Assembly: GCA_030682135.1 (NCBI GenBank)
Contig: JAUXQT010000086.1
Coordinates: 1 to 64,000, forward strand
From: Nitrospirota bacterium
Lineage (GTDB): Bacteria; Nitrospirota; Nitrospiria; Nitrospirales; Nitrospiraceae
Direction: 5' to 3'
Length of the DNA: 64,000 nucleotides
How positions within the stretch are numbered: position 1 is the first letter of the stretch; each line of letters begins with the position of its first letter. The notes beneath the pieces are model-generated. The model ran no database searches. It saw nothing but the letters and a program-made list of their open reading frames with translations, and had not been told where the DNA came from. Of this stretch, positions 16,782 to 24,601 are shown one piece after another. The position numbers were made by a program, and so were the translations under genes.

Positions 16782-18986
16782 ATGAGCGAACGCAAGAATC
16801 CTTTCGGGAATGATGTCATGCCTCCATCCCCAGACCGATCCGCAAGCAAGTCGCTGAAACCGTTTTTCTGTCCTCGTTCCGTCGCCGTCATCGGTGCGTC
16901 GCGCAACAGAACGCACATCGGCTACCGTCTGCTCGAATCACTGCAAGAAGGCCGCTTTGCAGGAACGATCATTCCGGTCAATCCGCAGGCAACCGAAATT
17001 GCAGGACTTCCGGTCTTTCCCTCGCTGAAAGCGATTCCAGGCCCTGTCGATCTCGCGATCATCGCTGTGCCTCCCAACGCAGTCCTTGCTGTCATCGAAG
17101 ACTGTGCCGCGAAACAGATTCCGGCAGCCATCCTCATCACGGCGGGATTTGCCGAAACCGGCACATTGGGGATTTCGCTCGAACAGCAACTGCGGGAGAA
17201 AGTCCGTCAGCATGGGATACGCCTGATCGGGCCGAATTGTTTCGGGCTGATGAACCTCGATCCCGCCGTGCGTCTCAACGCGACCTATACGCCGATAGTC
17301 CCTCCCACCGGTCGAGTCGCCATCGCCTCGGAAAGCGGCGGCCTCGGGCTCGCCGTGGTGACGGCAGCCAGCCGATTGAATCTCGGCTTGTCGAGCTTCG
17401 TCAGCGTCGGCAACCATGCGGATATCACGGTCAACGATCTCCTTGAGTATTGGGAGCAGGACCAGGCCACCGACGTGATTCTGCTGTATCTCGAAACCGT
17501 CGTCGATCCTCAGAGGTTCAGACAGATCGCCGAGCGAGTGGGAAAAAAGAAACCGATCGTCGCCTTGAAGGCGGGCAGAACAGAGGCCGGGCAATCTGCT
17601 GCCGGATCGCACACTGCCGCGCTGGCCACGAACGACCGGGCGGTTGATGCGTTGTTCACACAATGTGGGGTGATCCGGGCAAGAACCTTAGAAGAGTTTC
17701 TGGCATTGGCTACCGGTCTCTCAGCTCAACGAATCCCTGCCGGTCGCCACGTGGGCATCCTGACGAATTCCGGCGGCCCTGGCGTCCTCTGCGCCGACAG
17801 TTGCGCGGCAGAAGGATTAACCGTATCGGAATTGTCCAAGCAGACACAATCTGCACTCGCATCCTTTCTTCCTCCCACGGCAGCGCTCAGAAATCCTGTC
17901 GATGTCATCGGCTTTGCGACAGAAGATCAACATGCACAGGCAGTTGAAACGATGCTCAAGACGGACGAGATCGACGCCCTCATCATCGTGCACGTATCGG
18001 TCAGAGCCAAAGACAATGACCCAGTGGCCGCCGGAATCACCGGGGGAATCAGCACAGCCAGGCAGGCCACAGGATTGAACAAACCGGTCTACATCTGTTG
18101 GATGGCAGAAGGAGACTTGGAGCGAGCGTTCACTGTCGAAGGAGAAACCATTCCCACCTACCCGCACCCTGAGATCCCAGCCCGCATCATCAGCCAGGCT
18201 GTGGTCTATGACTCCTGGCGACGACAGCCGGCAGGGCAAGCGCCCAAATATGCGGATGCCGACCTCTCGAAGGCCAAATCGATCTGCGCCAAAGCCCTAT
18301 CGGAACGTGGAGGCGGTTGGCTTACGGCAGAAGAGTCCCATGCCCTCCTCACAGCGATGAAATTGCCTCTCGTCCAAGGTTCAGTGGCAACGAGCGCAGA
18401 GGAGGCAGTGAAACTAGCATGCAAAATAGGCTTTCCTGTAGCGGTGAAACTCGCGTCTCATCAGATCCTGCACAAGACCGAGATCGGCGCGGTGCATTTG
18501 AATCTGGCCGATGAGCAAGCAGTTCGCGACGCGTTTGAAGCGATCAGGTCCAGGCTCGCGCAGGATCACAAATTGAATGCAATGGAAGGAGTGCTGATCC
18601 AGCCGATGCTCTCAGGCGGCGTAGAAGTGATGGTCGGCATGACCCGCGATCCGCTCTTCGGTCCCCTGCTCGCCTTCGGCCTGGGCGGCATCCACATCGA
18701 AATCCTCGGCGACGTACAGTTCCGCCTTGCCCCCCTGACAAATCACGATGCCGCAGAGATGATACGAGGGATTAAAGGTTATCGATTGCTCCAAGGCTAC
18801 CGAGGCCAACCGGCTGCCGATGTGAGAGCGATCGAGGAGGTGCTGTTGCGTCTCTCTCGTCTCGTCGAAGAGATCCCCGACATCAGCGAACTCGACCTGA
18901 ATCCGATCTTCGCCCTGCCAGAAGGGGAAGGCTGCAAGATCGTGGATGCCAGAATCCGCGTGGGAAAGAGTTCTCTGGCGGTTTAG
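16782..18986 (+). CDS. ADP-forming acetate/acyl-CoA ligase (fused alpha-beta)
   Basis: A 734-residue protein. The N-terminal CoA-binding domain (FFCPRSVAVIGAS, about 27-39) and two succinyl-CoA-ligase-like domains span about 130-470. Residues about 500-730 form an ATP-grasp domain with KIGFPVAVKLAS and ELDLNPIFALPEG. This is the ADP-forming acyl-CoA synthetase layout, which interconverts acyl-CoA and acid with ATP synthesis. A catalytic His is expected in the central region (GSHTAALA near 279-286 fits). Some family members are acyltransferases, but those carry an extra GNAT domain, which is absent here. No good ribosome site precedes 16782; an ATG at 16818 is an alternative. Confidence 0.8.
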   Translation: MSERKNPFGNDVMPPSPDRSASKSLKPFFCPRSVAVIGASRNRTHIGYRLLESLQEGRFAGTIIPVNPQATEIAGLPVFPSLKAIPGPVDLAIIAVPPNAVLAVIEDCAAKQIPAAILITAGFAETGTLGISLEQQLREKVRQHGIRLIGPNCFGLMNLDPAVRLNATYTPIVPPTGRVAIASESGGLGLAVVTAASRLNLGLSSFVSVGNHADITVNDLLEYWEQDQATDVILLYLETVVDPQRFRQIAERVGKKKPIVALKAGRTEAGQSAAGSHTAALATNDRAVDALFTQCGVIRARTLEEFLALATGLSAQRIPAGRHVGILTNSGGPGVLCADSCAAEGLTVSELSKQTQSALASFLPPTAALRNPVDVIGFATEDQHAQAVETMLKTDEIDALIIVHVSVRAKDNDPVAAGITGGISTARQATGLNKPVYICWMAEGDLERAFTVEGETIPTYPHPEIPARIISQAVVYDSWRRQPAGQAPKYADADLSKAKSICAKALSERGGGWLTAEESHALLTAMKLPLVQGSVATSAEEAVKLACKIGFPVAVKLASHQILHKTEIGAVHLNLADEQAVRDAFEAIRSRLAQDHKLNAMEGVLIQPMLSGGVEVMVGMTRDPLFGPLLAFGLGGIHIEILGDVQFRLAPLTNHDAAEMIRGIKGYRLLQGYRGQPAADVRAIEEVLLRLSRLVEEIPDISELDLNPIFALPEGEGCKIVDARIRVGKSSLAV

Positions 18987-19023
18987 GGAAGCTCTATCAT
19001 GAGCTATCAGGCAAGTCGTGTAA

Positions 19024-19047
19024 CACTCACGCTCACCGCCGTGAGTG
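19024..19047. terminator. Hairpin between convergent genes
   Basis: CACTCACG pairs with CGTGAGTG across eight bases, between the ends of the convergent acyl-CoA ligase and orphan genes. It could terminate transcription in both directions. No U-run is evident. Confidence 0.4.
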
Positions 19048-19067
19048 CAGCATGATTCAGCTTTCAT

Positions 19068-19766
19068 CTAAATAGGGCACAAGAAATTGCCGGAGGAACC
19101 CAACAAAACTATCTCTCCAAAGTCCAGCTTCACATTATCAATGACGGATTTCGCATATTCGACCAATATCATTCGATCGTCCGCTGTACGAAACGGCAGA
19201 TAGTCATCGACAACGACGACAAGAACGTGATTAGAACCATAGATCTTGTCGCTTTTGTTGACGATTCGCTCTCGCACGATTTCTAAAGCGTGCCCGCGCG
19301 TCTCTTGGTGGTCTACACATTCATTCTCCACGTCCACCTTTCGATGGCCAGACGCCTTCGTGCCAGATATTAAAATTCTCCCAGAACGGTTTACTGATCC
19401 GTTTGCACTTAGAACCTCCAAGCGCAAGCTTTCATCGTAGCCATCTTTTGCATAGGTGATTTCCACATAAATCGAAGGGACGGATGTGTCATCAAAATCG
19501 ATTCTGCCGTCGTAGTTCTCATTGTTAAAATTTGGCGTGCATTTTACGTCTCTTCTTAAGCCATACCGGCGAAATGCAAAAAGACCTAGAGGGCGAATCT
19601 CCTCCCACAGCTTTTTCGGCAACGTCGCCCCTGAGCGAGCAAAACGCTTGCCTTCATCGGTTTCAGAAAGCGCTGACGCTTTTGAATCTACCCAATCGCA
19701 GAGCGCGCTCGGAGTTCTTGTAGTTTCCATATCGACTTGATGCAAGATAGTGCCAACACTACGCAT
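19068..19766 (-). CDS. Orphan hypothetical protein, possibly nuclease-like
   Basis: A 232-residue soluble protein I cannot assign. A central stretch reads DGRIDFDD...YVEITYAKDGYDESLRLEVL, an acidic and glutamate pattern that could suit a restriction-endonuclease-like fold, but the evidence is weak. The gene is more AT-rich than its neighbours, stands alone between a convergent metabolic gene and a toxin-antitoxin pair, and has the look of an accessory insertion. The start may be the ATG at 19730 (METTRTPSAL) rather than 19766. Confidence 0.55.
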   Translation of the reverse strand: MRSVGTILHQVDMETTRTPSALCDWVDSKASALSETDEGKRFARSGATLPKKLWEEIRPLGLFAFRRYGLRRDVKCTPNFNNENYDGRIDFDDTSVPSIYVEITYAKDGYDESLRLEVLSANGSVNRSGRILISGTKASGHRKVDVENECVDHQETRGHALEIVRERIVNKSDKIYGSNHVLVVVVDDYLPFRTADDRMILVEYAKSVIDNVKLDFGEIVLLGSSGNFLCPI

Positions 19767-19833
19767 CTAGAAATCTACCGCCTCGGAATGATGTAAGGGG
19801 CCAGGCCCCGCATCAAGACTGACCACAGGCACG

Positions 19834-20190
19834 TTACGCTGCGCGCCGCTTTGCCGCGCGGCCGCTTGAACGAGTGGCTACAGTGCGGGACTTGCCAGAG
19901 TCTGCTTCGGCATGCAACTTCAGCCCGAGCGCTCCTACCACCTTCAGAATCGTGTCGAAGTCTGGGCTCCGCTCACCAGAAAGCGCCTTGTACAGGCTCT
20001 CGCGAGACAAACCGGCCTCCTTGGCAACCTGTGCCATACCCTTGGCGCGGGCAATATCGCCCAATGCTTTGGCGATGAAGGCTGCATCGCCATCGGCCTC
20101 CTCCAGGCACGCCTCCAAATACGCCGCCATTTCTTCGGGAGTTCGAAGGTGCTCGGCAACATCGTAACGAGTGGTCATCGTTTTACTCAT
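19834..20190 (-). CDS. HigA-type antitoxin (addiction module antidote)
   Basis: A 118-residue helix-turn-helix antitoxin. The sequence runs YDVAEHLRTPEEMAAYLEA then an HTH with MAQVAKEAGLSRESLYKAL (about 53-71) and SGERSPDFDTILKVVGALGLKL. This fits the HI1420-like antidote family. It ends in a Lys/Arg/Ala-rich tail. It follows its toxin gene by nine bases on the minus strand, the toxin-first order typical of HigBA. It should neutralise the toxin and repress the operon. Confidence 0.85.
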   Translation of the reverse strand: MSKTMTTRYDVAEHLRTPEEMAAYLEACLEEADGDAAFIAKALGDIARAKGMAQVAKEAGLSRESLYKALSGERSPDFDTILKVVGALGLKLHAEADSGKSRTVATRSSGRAAKRRAA

Positions 20191-20199
20191 GGTGCGCTC

Positions 20200-20490
20200 C
20201 TACAGATTGCGTGCGAGGCGCAAGGCAGTCTTGATGTCAGTAGCCTGGGTGCGCTTGTCACCGCCAGCCAGCAGAACCACCACCTCACGTCCGCGCTTTG
20301 TGAAATACACACGGTAGCCAGGGCCATAATCAATTCGCATTTCAGAAACGCCTTCGCCTACAGGACTGACATCCCCCGCATTCCCTGTCGCCAGGCGCTC
20401 GACCCTGGCTTGAACACGCGCCCGTCCGCGAATATCATGCAGTCCATCAAGCCAACGGGCAAACCTCCCGGTCTTGCGAATCTCAACCAT
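20200..20490 (-). CDS. RelE/ParE-superfamily toxin (HigB-like)
   Basis: A 96-residue toxin of the HI1419-like, RelE/ParE-fold family. The layout is RKTGRFARWLDGLHDIRGRARVQARVERL, then GVSEMRIDYGPGYRVYF and VVLLAGGDKRTQATDI. The G-P-G-Y-R-V-Y segment and GGDK...Q are hallmarks of this group, thought to cleave mRNA on the ribosome. The ATG at 20490 was chosen over 20508 because the longer N-terminus is not family-like. It heads the pair with the antitoxin at 19834. Confidence 0.85.
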   Translation of the reverse strand: MVEIRKTGRFARWLDGLHDIRGRARVQARVERLATGNAGDVSPVGEGVSEMRIDYGPGYRVYFTKRGREVVVLLAGGDKRTQATDIKTALRLARNL

Positions 20491-20593
20491 GACGCACTGT
20501 AGCCACAAGGCTACAGCCTGTCAATATCCACTTCCCGAAGTGAGAATCCCGAGGGAGGCATGTAAGCAGAGAGAGACGCCTGCTCGCGAGAAG

Positions 20594-20929
20594 TCACGGC
20601 AGCGTCTTCAGCCAGGCCTGGATGTCGGCCATCTGTCGCTTGGTTACCGCGTCCTTCAATGGCGGCATCACGTGCCGCCCTTCGGAGACAATCTTCCAGA
20701 AGCCCTGCTCGTTGGACAGCACGGGATTGCCCGCCAGCCGAGGACCGATGCCACCTATCGCCTGCGCGCCATGACAGACGACACAACTGGCGTTGTAGAG
20801 TGCCTCGCCTCGCTTGGCGCCTTGTTGGTCCTCTCCGCTCGCCCGGGCCAGATAGCCCTCCCCGTTGGGGGAAGCTCCCGGTATAAGCACAAAGAACGCA
20901 CAGCAGATCAAAACTGTTTGCATGGACAT
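20594..20929 (-). CDS. Small periplasmic cytochrome c
   Basis: A 111-residue monohaem cytochrome c with a signal peptide (about 1-22), haem site CVVCH (about 48-52) and a likely Met ligand in HVMPPL (about 86-91). The tail ADIQAWLKTLP is typical of class I. AAAGGAGAT precedes the ATG at 20929. It is the last gene of the operon that starts at 24203 and would be a soluble electron acceptor for the membrane components upstream. Confidence 0.87.
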   Translation of the reverse strand: MSMQTVLICCAFFVLIPGASPNGEGYLARASGEDQQGAKRGEALYNASCVVCHGAQAIGGIGPRLAGNPVLSNEQGFWKIVSEGRHVMPPLKDAVTKRQMADIQAWLKTLP

Positions 20930-20962
20930 GGATCTATCTCCTTTCATCCAGGAAGTCCTGCC

Positions 20963-21394
20963 TCATTTACGTTTCCCGAAGCCTTCTTTTCTGAGGAGAG
21001 CCAGATAGGCCAAGGTGTCTGTGAGCTCCTGAGTCGTCATCGTGGTGTCGGGGAACATGCCCGTGCCGGGATGACCTTCGCGGATAGCGTTGAATCGAGC
21101 TTTATCGCTGGCCAACCGGAGCCCCTTCCGGTTCCTGAGGTCGGATGGTGGAGGATTGAGTTGCTCGATAAGCGCGGCGGTATCGGCTGCAAGCTCCGGC
21201 CGTTGGTCCTTCCTCCCATCGATGCCATGGCAGTAGTAACAGACGCCTTTCCCGTTGAAGACCTCTCGGCCCCGCTCGGCATCCGCTTGAGCCGTCGCCG
21301 AACTGTTGGGCACTTGCCGGCCGGCTTGAACGAGGTTTCCGCTACAGAGGACGAGACCCGACAGGACAAGACCGGCATAGAATACTCGACTCAT
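20963..21394 (-). CDS. Periplasmic cytochrome c
   Basis: A 143-residue monohaem cytochrome c: signal peptide about 1-25 and haem site CYYCH within GVCYYCHGIDGR (about 53). A C-terminal segment with GHPGTGMFPDTTMTTQELTDTLAYL probably supplies the Met ligand. AAAGGGG lies upstream of the ATG at 21394; a longer frame from 21472 would overlap the five-haem gene. It lies between the five-haem cytochrome and the terminal monohaem cytochrome of the same operon. Confidence 0.85.
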   Translation of the reverse strand: MSRVFYAGLVLSGLVLCSGNLVQAGRQVPNSSATAQADAERGREVFNGKGVCYYCHGIDGRKDQRPELAADTAALIEQLNPPPSDLRNRKGLRLASDKARFNAIREGHPGTGMFPDTTMTTQELTDTLAYLALLRKEGFGKRK

Positions 21395-21455
21395 GGCATC
21401 CCCCTTTGCTCGTTCTGCTAAGACTGCCGAGGCGTACGGCAGTCCGTCCTCCAAA

Positions 21456-22037
21456 CTATTTTCCCTGCTCATTGTCCTCTATCTCCATCTGTCCTGCCAC
21501 ATGGCATTGCAGACAATTTGCCATGCGCCCGCGATGATGCGCGCCTTCCCCCGCCTCGAACAGGAGCCGCACCACTTCGTTGTCGAGCAGGGTGGGGCGA
21601 GCGACCACGTCCGGCCCGAACTCATGGCAGGCGCTGCACGAATTGGTGCCGGTCGCTCGAAAGATGAACTCCCCGTGGGGATTGAACATGGCGTTCGTCG
21701 TAATTTGTGCCAGAGCCCCGCGATGTTCCGTATGGCAGGCCAAGCAGGTTCTCTGTTGAGCGATCACCTCACGGTGAAAATCACGCACGGCCGGTTTAGC
21801 GCGAAAAGCAAACCGCTTTTCAGAATGACAGGCCAGGCACTTGGCCGGGCTCGGGCCTTGGAACGGCTCATGGCAATCGACACAACGAGCCACGTCCGCG
21901 TGGTACCGGCTCAAGTCTCCGGGAGCCCAGAGCGCTTCGGGATGCCGGATCGATCCCCAGCCCAACCACGCGAGCACGATGATGGTCGCCACCGCAACAA
22001 CCCGAACGGCCCTGCGAGGCAGAGGCAGATAACGCAT
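21456..22037 (-). CDS. Membrane-anchored five-haem cytochrome c
   Basis: A 193-residue protein with an N-terminal membrane anchor (about 11-29) and five CXXCH sites: CVDCH, CLACH, CLACH, CSACH and CLQCH. Several additional histidines (for example DFHREV, EHRGAL, HHRGRM) could act as distal ligands, giving a low-potential NrfH/cytochrome c3-like wire. It lies three bases from the preceding cytochrome b-like gene, so the two probably form a quinol-oxidising or quinone-reducing pair. The physiological donor is unknown. Confidence 0.85.
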   Translation of the reverse strand: MRYLPLPRRAVRVVAVATIIVLAWLGWGSIRHPEALWAPGDLSRYHADVARCVDCHEPFQGPSPAKCLACHSEKRFAFRAKPAVRDFHREVIAQQRTCLACHTEHRGALAQITTNAMFNPHGEFIFRATGTNSCSACHEFGPDVVARPTLLDNEVVRLLFEAGEGAHHRGRMANCLQCHVAGQMEIEDNEQGK

Positions 22038-22040
22038 GAC

Positions 22041-22631
22041 CTACAGGCCTCCGAAAAACATGGCGCCGACGACATGCAGCACCACTAGCACCATGAACAG
22101 GAGCGTCATGGGCGCATGGATGAGTTGCCACACCCGAAACGTTTCCTCTCGTGAGGCCACGTCGTGCAGGCGCACTTCAGCCTCGCCCGGACTAACACCT
22201 TGCTCCAAGAGTTGCCGCCGCTCCTCGTTCAGGGTTCGGAGCGCCAGGTAATGGACGGCTTGTCCGATAATTCCGCTCAACGCGACGATGCCCATAGAGA
22301 CCATCGCAAGAATGGGCACCAGGGCATGCAGATGCGCCCCGGCATGCAACACAATGAGAAGCGGGCCGACCACCCCTGCCACCATATGAATCTGAAACCA
22401 CCCGCGCGGCCACATGCGATTCTGTCCCGCCCGCTTCCTGATAGGGTACAGGAACACGAGCAGGATAACGGCCAGGCCGATCCATCCGGTGACATGACCT
22501 TGTCTGGTATGGCCAAACGACAGGACCGATTCGAGGCTCAAGAACATTTCGAAGAGGAGGGCGCCGGCCACCGCGATCGACACAAGCCCGGCCACGATGA
22601 GAACGCGACGGCCTACCGGCTGCAGACTCAT
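22041..22631 (-). CDS. Cytochrome b-like four-helix membrane protein
   Basis: A 196-residue protein with four or five transmembrane helices. Histidines sit in membrane positions suited to haem b: FQIHMVAG (about 82), VLHAGAHLH (about 96-101), LIHAPM (about 172) and VLHVVG (about 184). The pattern resembles the membrane subunits that couple multihaem cytochromes to the quinone pool. The ATG overlaps the stop of the upstream gene (ATGA), and the five-haem cytochrome follows after three bases. Haem binding is inferred from the histidine pattern. Confidence 0.7.
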   Translation of the reverse strand: MSLQPVGRRVLIVAGLVSIAVAGALLFEMFLSLESVLSFGHTRQGHVTGWIGLAVILLVFLYPIRKRAGQNRMWPRGWFQIHMVAGVVGPLLIVLHAGAHLHALVPILAMVSMGIVALSGIIGQAVHYLALRTLNEERRQLLEQGVSPGEAEVRLHDVASREETFRVWQLIHAPMTLLFMVLVVLHVVGAMFFGGL

Positions 22632-23179
22632 GAACTCCTCGCTGCTTCAGCGGCAGCCACATGGCCCTCGCAGGACTCCTCAGCGGTCAAGGACTCGCGC
22701 TTCTGCTCCTCCCAGCATCCTCGTCTGGCTCCCAGCTGCTTCAGCAAACATTCCGTAATGGCGAGCAGCTCCTGCACGTGACGATCGGATTTCGCGCCGA
22801 AGTGGGCGCGATCGAAGATCGGGATCTGAAGAAGGACCTCGGCTCTATTTTTCCTCTCAGGCGAGAACACCACGCGATGAGCGGGCGGGTCGGGATGTTC
22901 ACAGGGCTTGAGCAGGTCTAACGATTGGAAGAACACACGGCAGAGGCGATGGAGGTCCCCCACAAGCTCACGATGCTCCGGATCGTCGCCGAGCGGGAGG
23001 TGGCGAGGATCGTCGAAAGCGGCATAGAGATTCAGTTGAAACCCGATCTGAACGATGTGATCTGTCCCATCTTTGACGTAGAAGGGATCATGATCGAAAC
23101 AGACCTTTCGATGCAGAATCATCTCATGCAAGGCCTCCTTGCTTGAGAACGCGCCTTCAAGATTGAGCGGAATAGTCAT
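22628..23179 (-). CDS. Hypothetical protein in cytochrome operon
   Basis: A 183-residue soluble protein without signal peptide. It is rich in His, Asp and Cys (FDHDPF, DDPRHLPLGDDPEHREL, CEHPDPPAHRVV, DRAHFGAKSDRHVQELL), which suggests metal binding, but I recognise no family. It overlaps the cytochrome b-like gene and follows the hemerythrin gene, so it belongs to the operon and could be an assembly or sensing factor. Confidence 0.6.
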   Translation of the reverse strand: MTIPLNLEGAFSSKEALHEMILHRKVCFDHDPFYVKDGTDHIVQIGFQLNLYAAFDDPRHLPLGDDPEHRELVGDLHRLCRVFFQSLDLLKPCEHPDPPAHRVVFSPERKNRAEVLLQIPIFDRAHFGAKSDRHVQELLAITECLLKQLGARRGCWEEQKRESLTAEESCEGHVAAAEAARSS

Positions 23180-23190
23180 AGATGTGCCTC

Positions 23191-23673
23191 TCAGGCCTGC
23201 TTCGCTCCACGACCGGTTCTATAGCGCGCTTCCGGAATATTGTTCATAGCCTGAAACACCGTTTCACGCTCGTCCATGCTCGTCGCCCTGTCGATCGCCG
23301 CATAAAGGACCTCCTCTTCCGTCATGTTGTGCCGCTCAAGCAGATCCATGAATGCCTGTTCCTCCTGATCGCTCTCCGGGTTCTGTGCCTGCACTTTGCG
23401 ATCAATAGCTTCCAGACATTCCATGATCTCCCGATGCTCTTGGCGCATGACGAAGGTAGGGCCGCCTTCGGTCATGCCGGTTTTTTTCTCCCATAACGGA
23501 AACAACACGTCTTCCTCACAGACCATATGCCGCTGGAGCCCGGTCTTGAAATCGACAAATGCCTGTTGAGCTTTGGCGGAATCCGTCCGTTTCAGCAGAT
23601 GAAACGACTTGAATAGTTCATCCAGCCGGTCATGATCTTCATCGAACATGGTGCTGATCGTGCGTTCGGGCAT
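23191..23673 (-). CDS. Hemerythrin-domain protein
   Basis: A 160-residue hemerythrin-like four-helix protein. Di-iron ligands are visible as DEDHDRLDELF, HMVCEEDVLFPLWEK, RQEHREIMECLE and ERHNMTEEEVLY. Such proteins bind O2 or sense O2 or iron, and some repair nitrosative damage. The position inside a cytochrome operon suggests oxygen or NO protection of the redox module. GGAAGGAG precedes the ATG. Confidence 0.88.
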   Translation of the reverse strand: MPERTISTMFDEDHDRLDELFKSFHLLKRTDSAKAQQAFVDFKTGLQRHMVCEEDVLFPLWEKKTGMTEGGPTFVMRQEHREIMECLEAIDRKVQAQNPESDQEEQAFMDLLERHNMTEEEVLYAAIDRATSMDERETVFQAMNNIPEARYRTGRGAKQA

Positions 23674-23687
23674 GAGATGCTCCTTCC

Positions 23688-24203
23688 CTATGAGGTTCTC
23701 AGTTTGTATTCCAGATGACAGGCCACACAGGCTTTCAACACGTTGTTGAGCTGCGGCAGGATCTGCTTCAGGTCTTTTGTGGGAATGATCCGGGCGAGTG
23801 TTTCTGCCGCTTCATGATGCGCCATGGCCAGGTCGTGGTAGGCGGGCGGAAAATTCTCGGGCTGCTGATGCGCCATCGCCTGCCGGTGCATGAAAAAACC
23901 CAGATGCGATTCGGTCAGACCCTTCGCCAACTCATAGTCCTCTTCAACCAGCGCATTGACGATCACCTGAAGAGTTTCCAGGTGCTGCATCATCACCGCG
24001 CGATGTTCTTTCCCCGCCGGGGACGACAGCGGAATGGGATGCCTGGTGTCGGAAGTGAGATAGGGATTCGACGGCTGCCCTCCGTGGTGATGCTCGACCT
24101 CGGTGCAACCAGCCGATAACAGACCACAAAGGACCCCCAGAGCCGCCCCTCTCAGGAAGACCTGCTTGCCTCTAGAGAATGGCAGAGGAGCAATCCAAGA
24201 CAT
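23688..24203 (-). CDS. Cytochrome c'-like lipoprotein
   Basis: A 171-residue exported protein. The signal sequence ends in LLSAGC, a lipobox. A helical domain follows with a C-terminal haem site CVACH close to the end (CVACHLEYKLRTS), the layout of cytochrome c' and c-556. A paralogue at 40005 ends in CVSCHRAYKL and shares the PPKYHELAMAHHQEAE-type helix (PPAYHDLAMAHHEAAE here). Such proteins bind NO or act as electron carriers. It is the first gene of the operon running to 20594. Confidence 0.82.
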   Translation of the reverse strand: MSWIAPLPFSRGKQVFLRGAALGVLCGLLSAGCTEVEHHHGGQPSNPYLTSDTRHPIPLSSPAGKEHRAVMMQHLETLQVIVNALVEEDYELAKGLTESHLGFFMHRQAMAHQQPENFPPAYHDLAMAHHEAAETLARIIPTKDLKQILPQLNNVLKACVACHLEYKLRTS

Positions 24204-24601
24204 TTCGAACCTCTTTCAATCACATCAATCGGTTAGTCTCAGCTGACCAGTTATATGGCCTGCTGTTCTTATCTCACCCTGTCCATAGCATGCTCGCCTT
24301 CTCCCTCCCGATCTGACTGATGCCAGACCGACCTTATACAATAGTGAGCAATGGGCATGCCGCCGCCATGCAGATCACAAGCACCGTGATTGTTTTGCAG
24401 AGACAACAACTTGGCGAGCAGCCGTCAAACGGGAGCGGGGTGAATGGGGTCATTTGCTCCAACGGTCCGAGTAGCACTGGCGCACAATGCGACAATTGGA
24501 GGCCCAGCCCCGGTCACTTTGTATTCTTGTGCCGTCCCTTCGTAGGAGACAATTGTGGCCGCAATGTAAATGTAATTGGACGGAAGGAGGCAGGCTTCTT
24601 C
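24204..24601. other. Intergenic region without a supported gene
   Basis: About 400 bases separate the end of arsA from the cytochrome operon. The promoter of that operon must lie here, but no site convinced me; a TGGCAT motif near 24310-24325 lacks the matching GC. No RNA gene or repeat was recognised. Confidence 0.5.
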
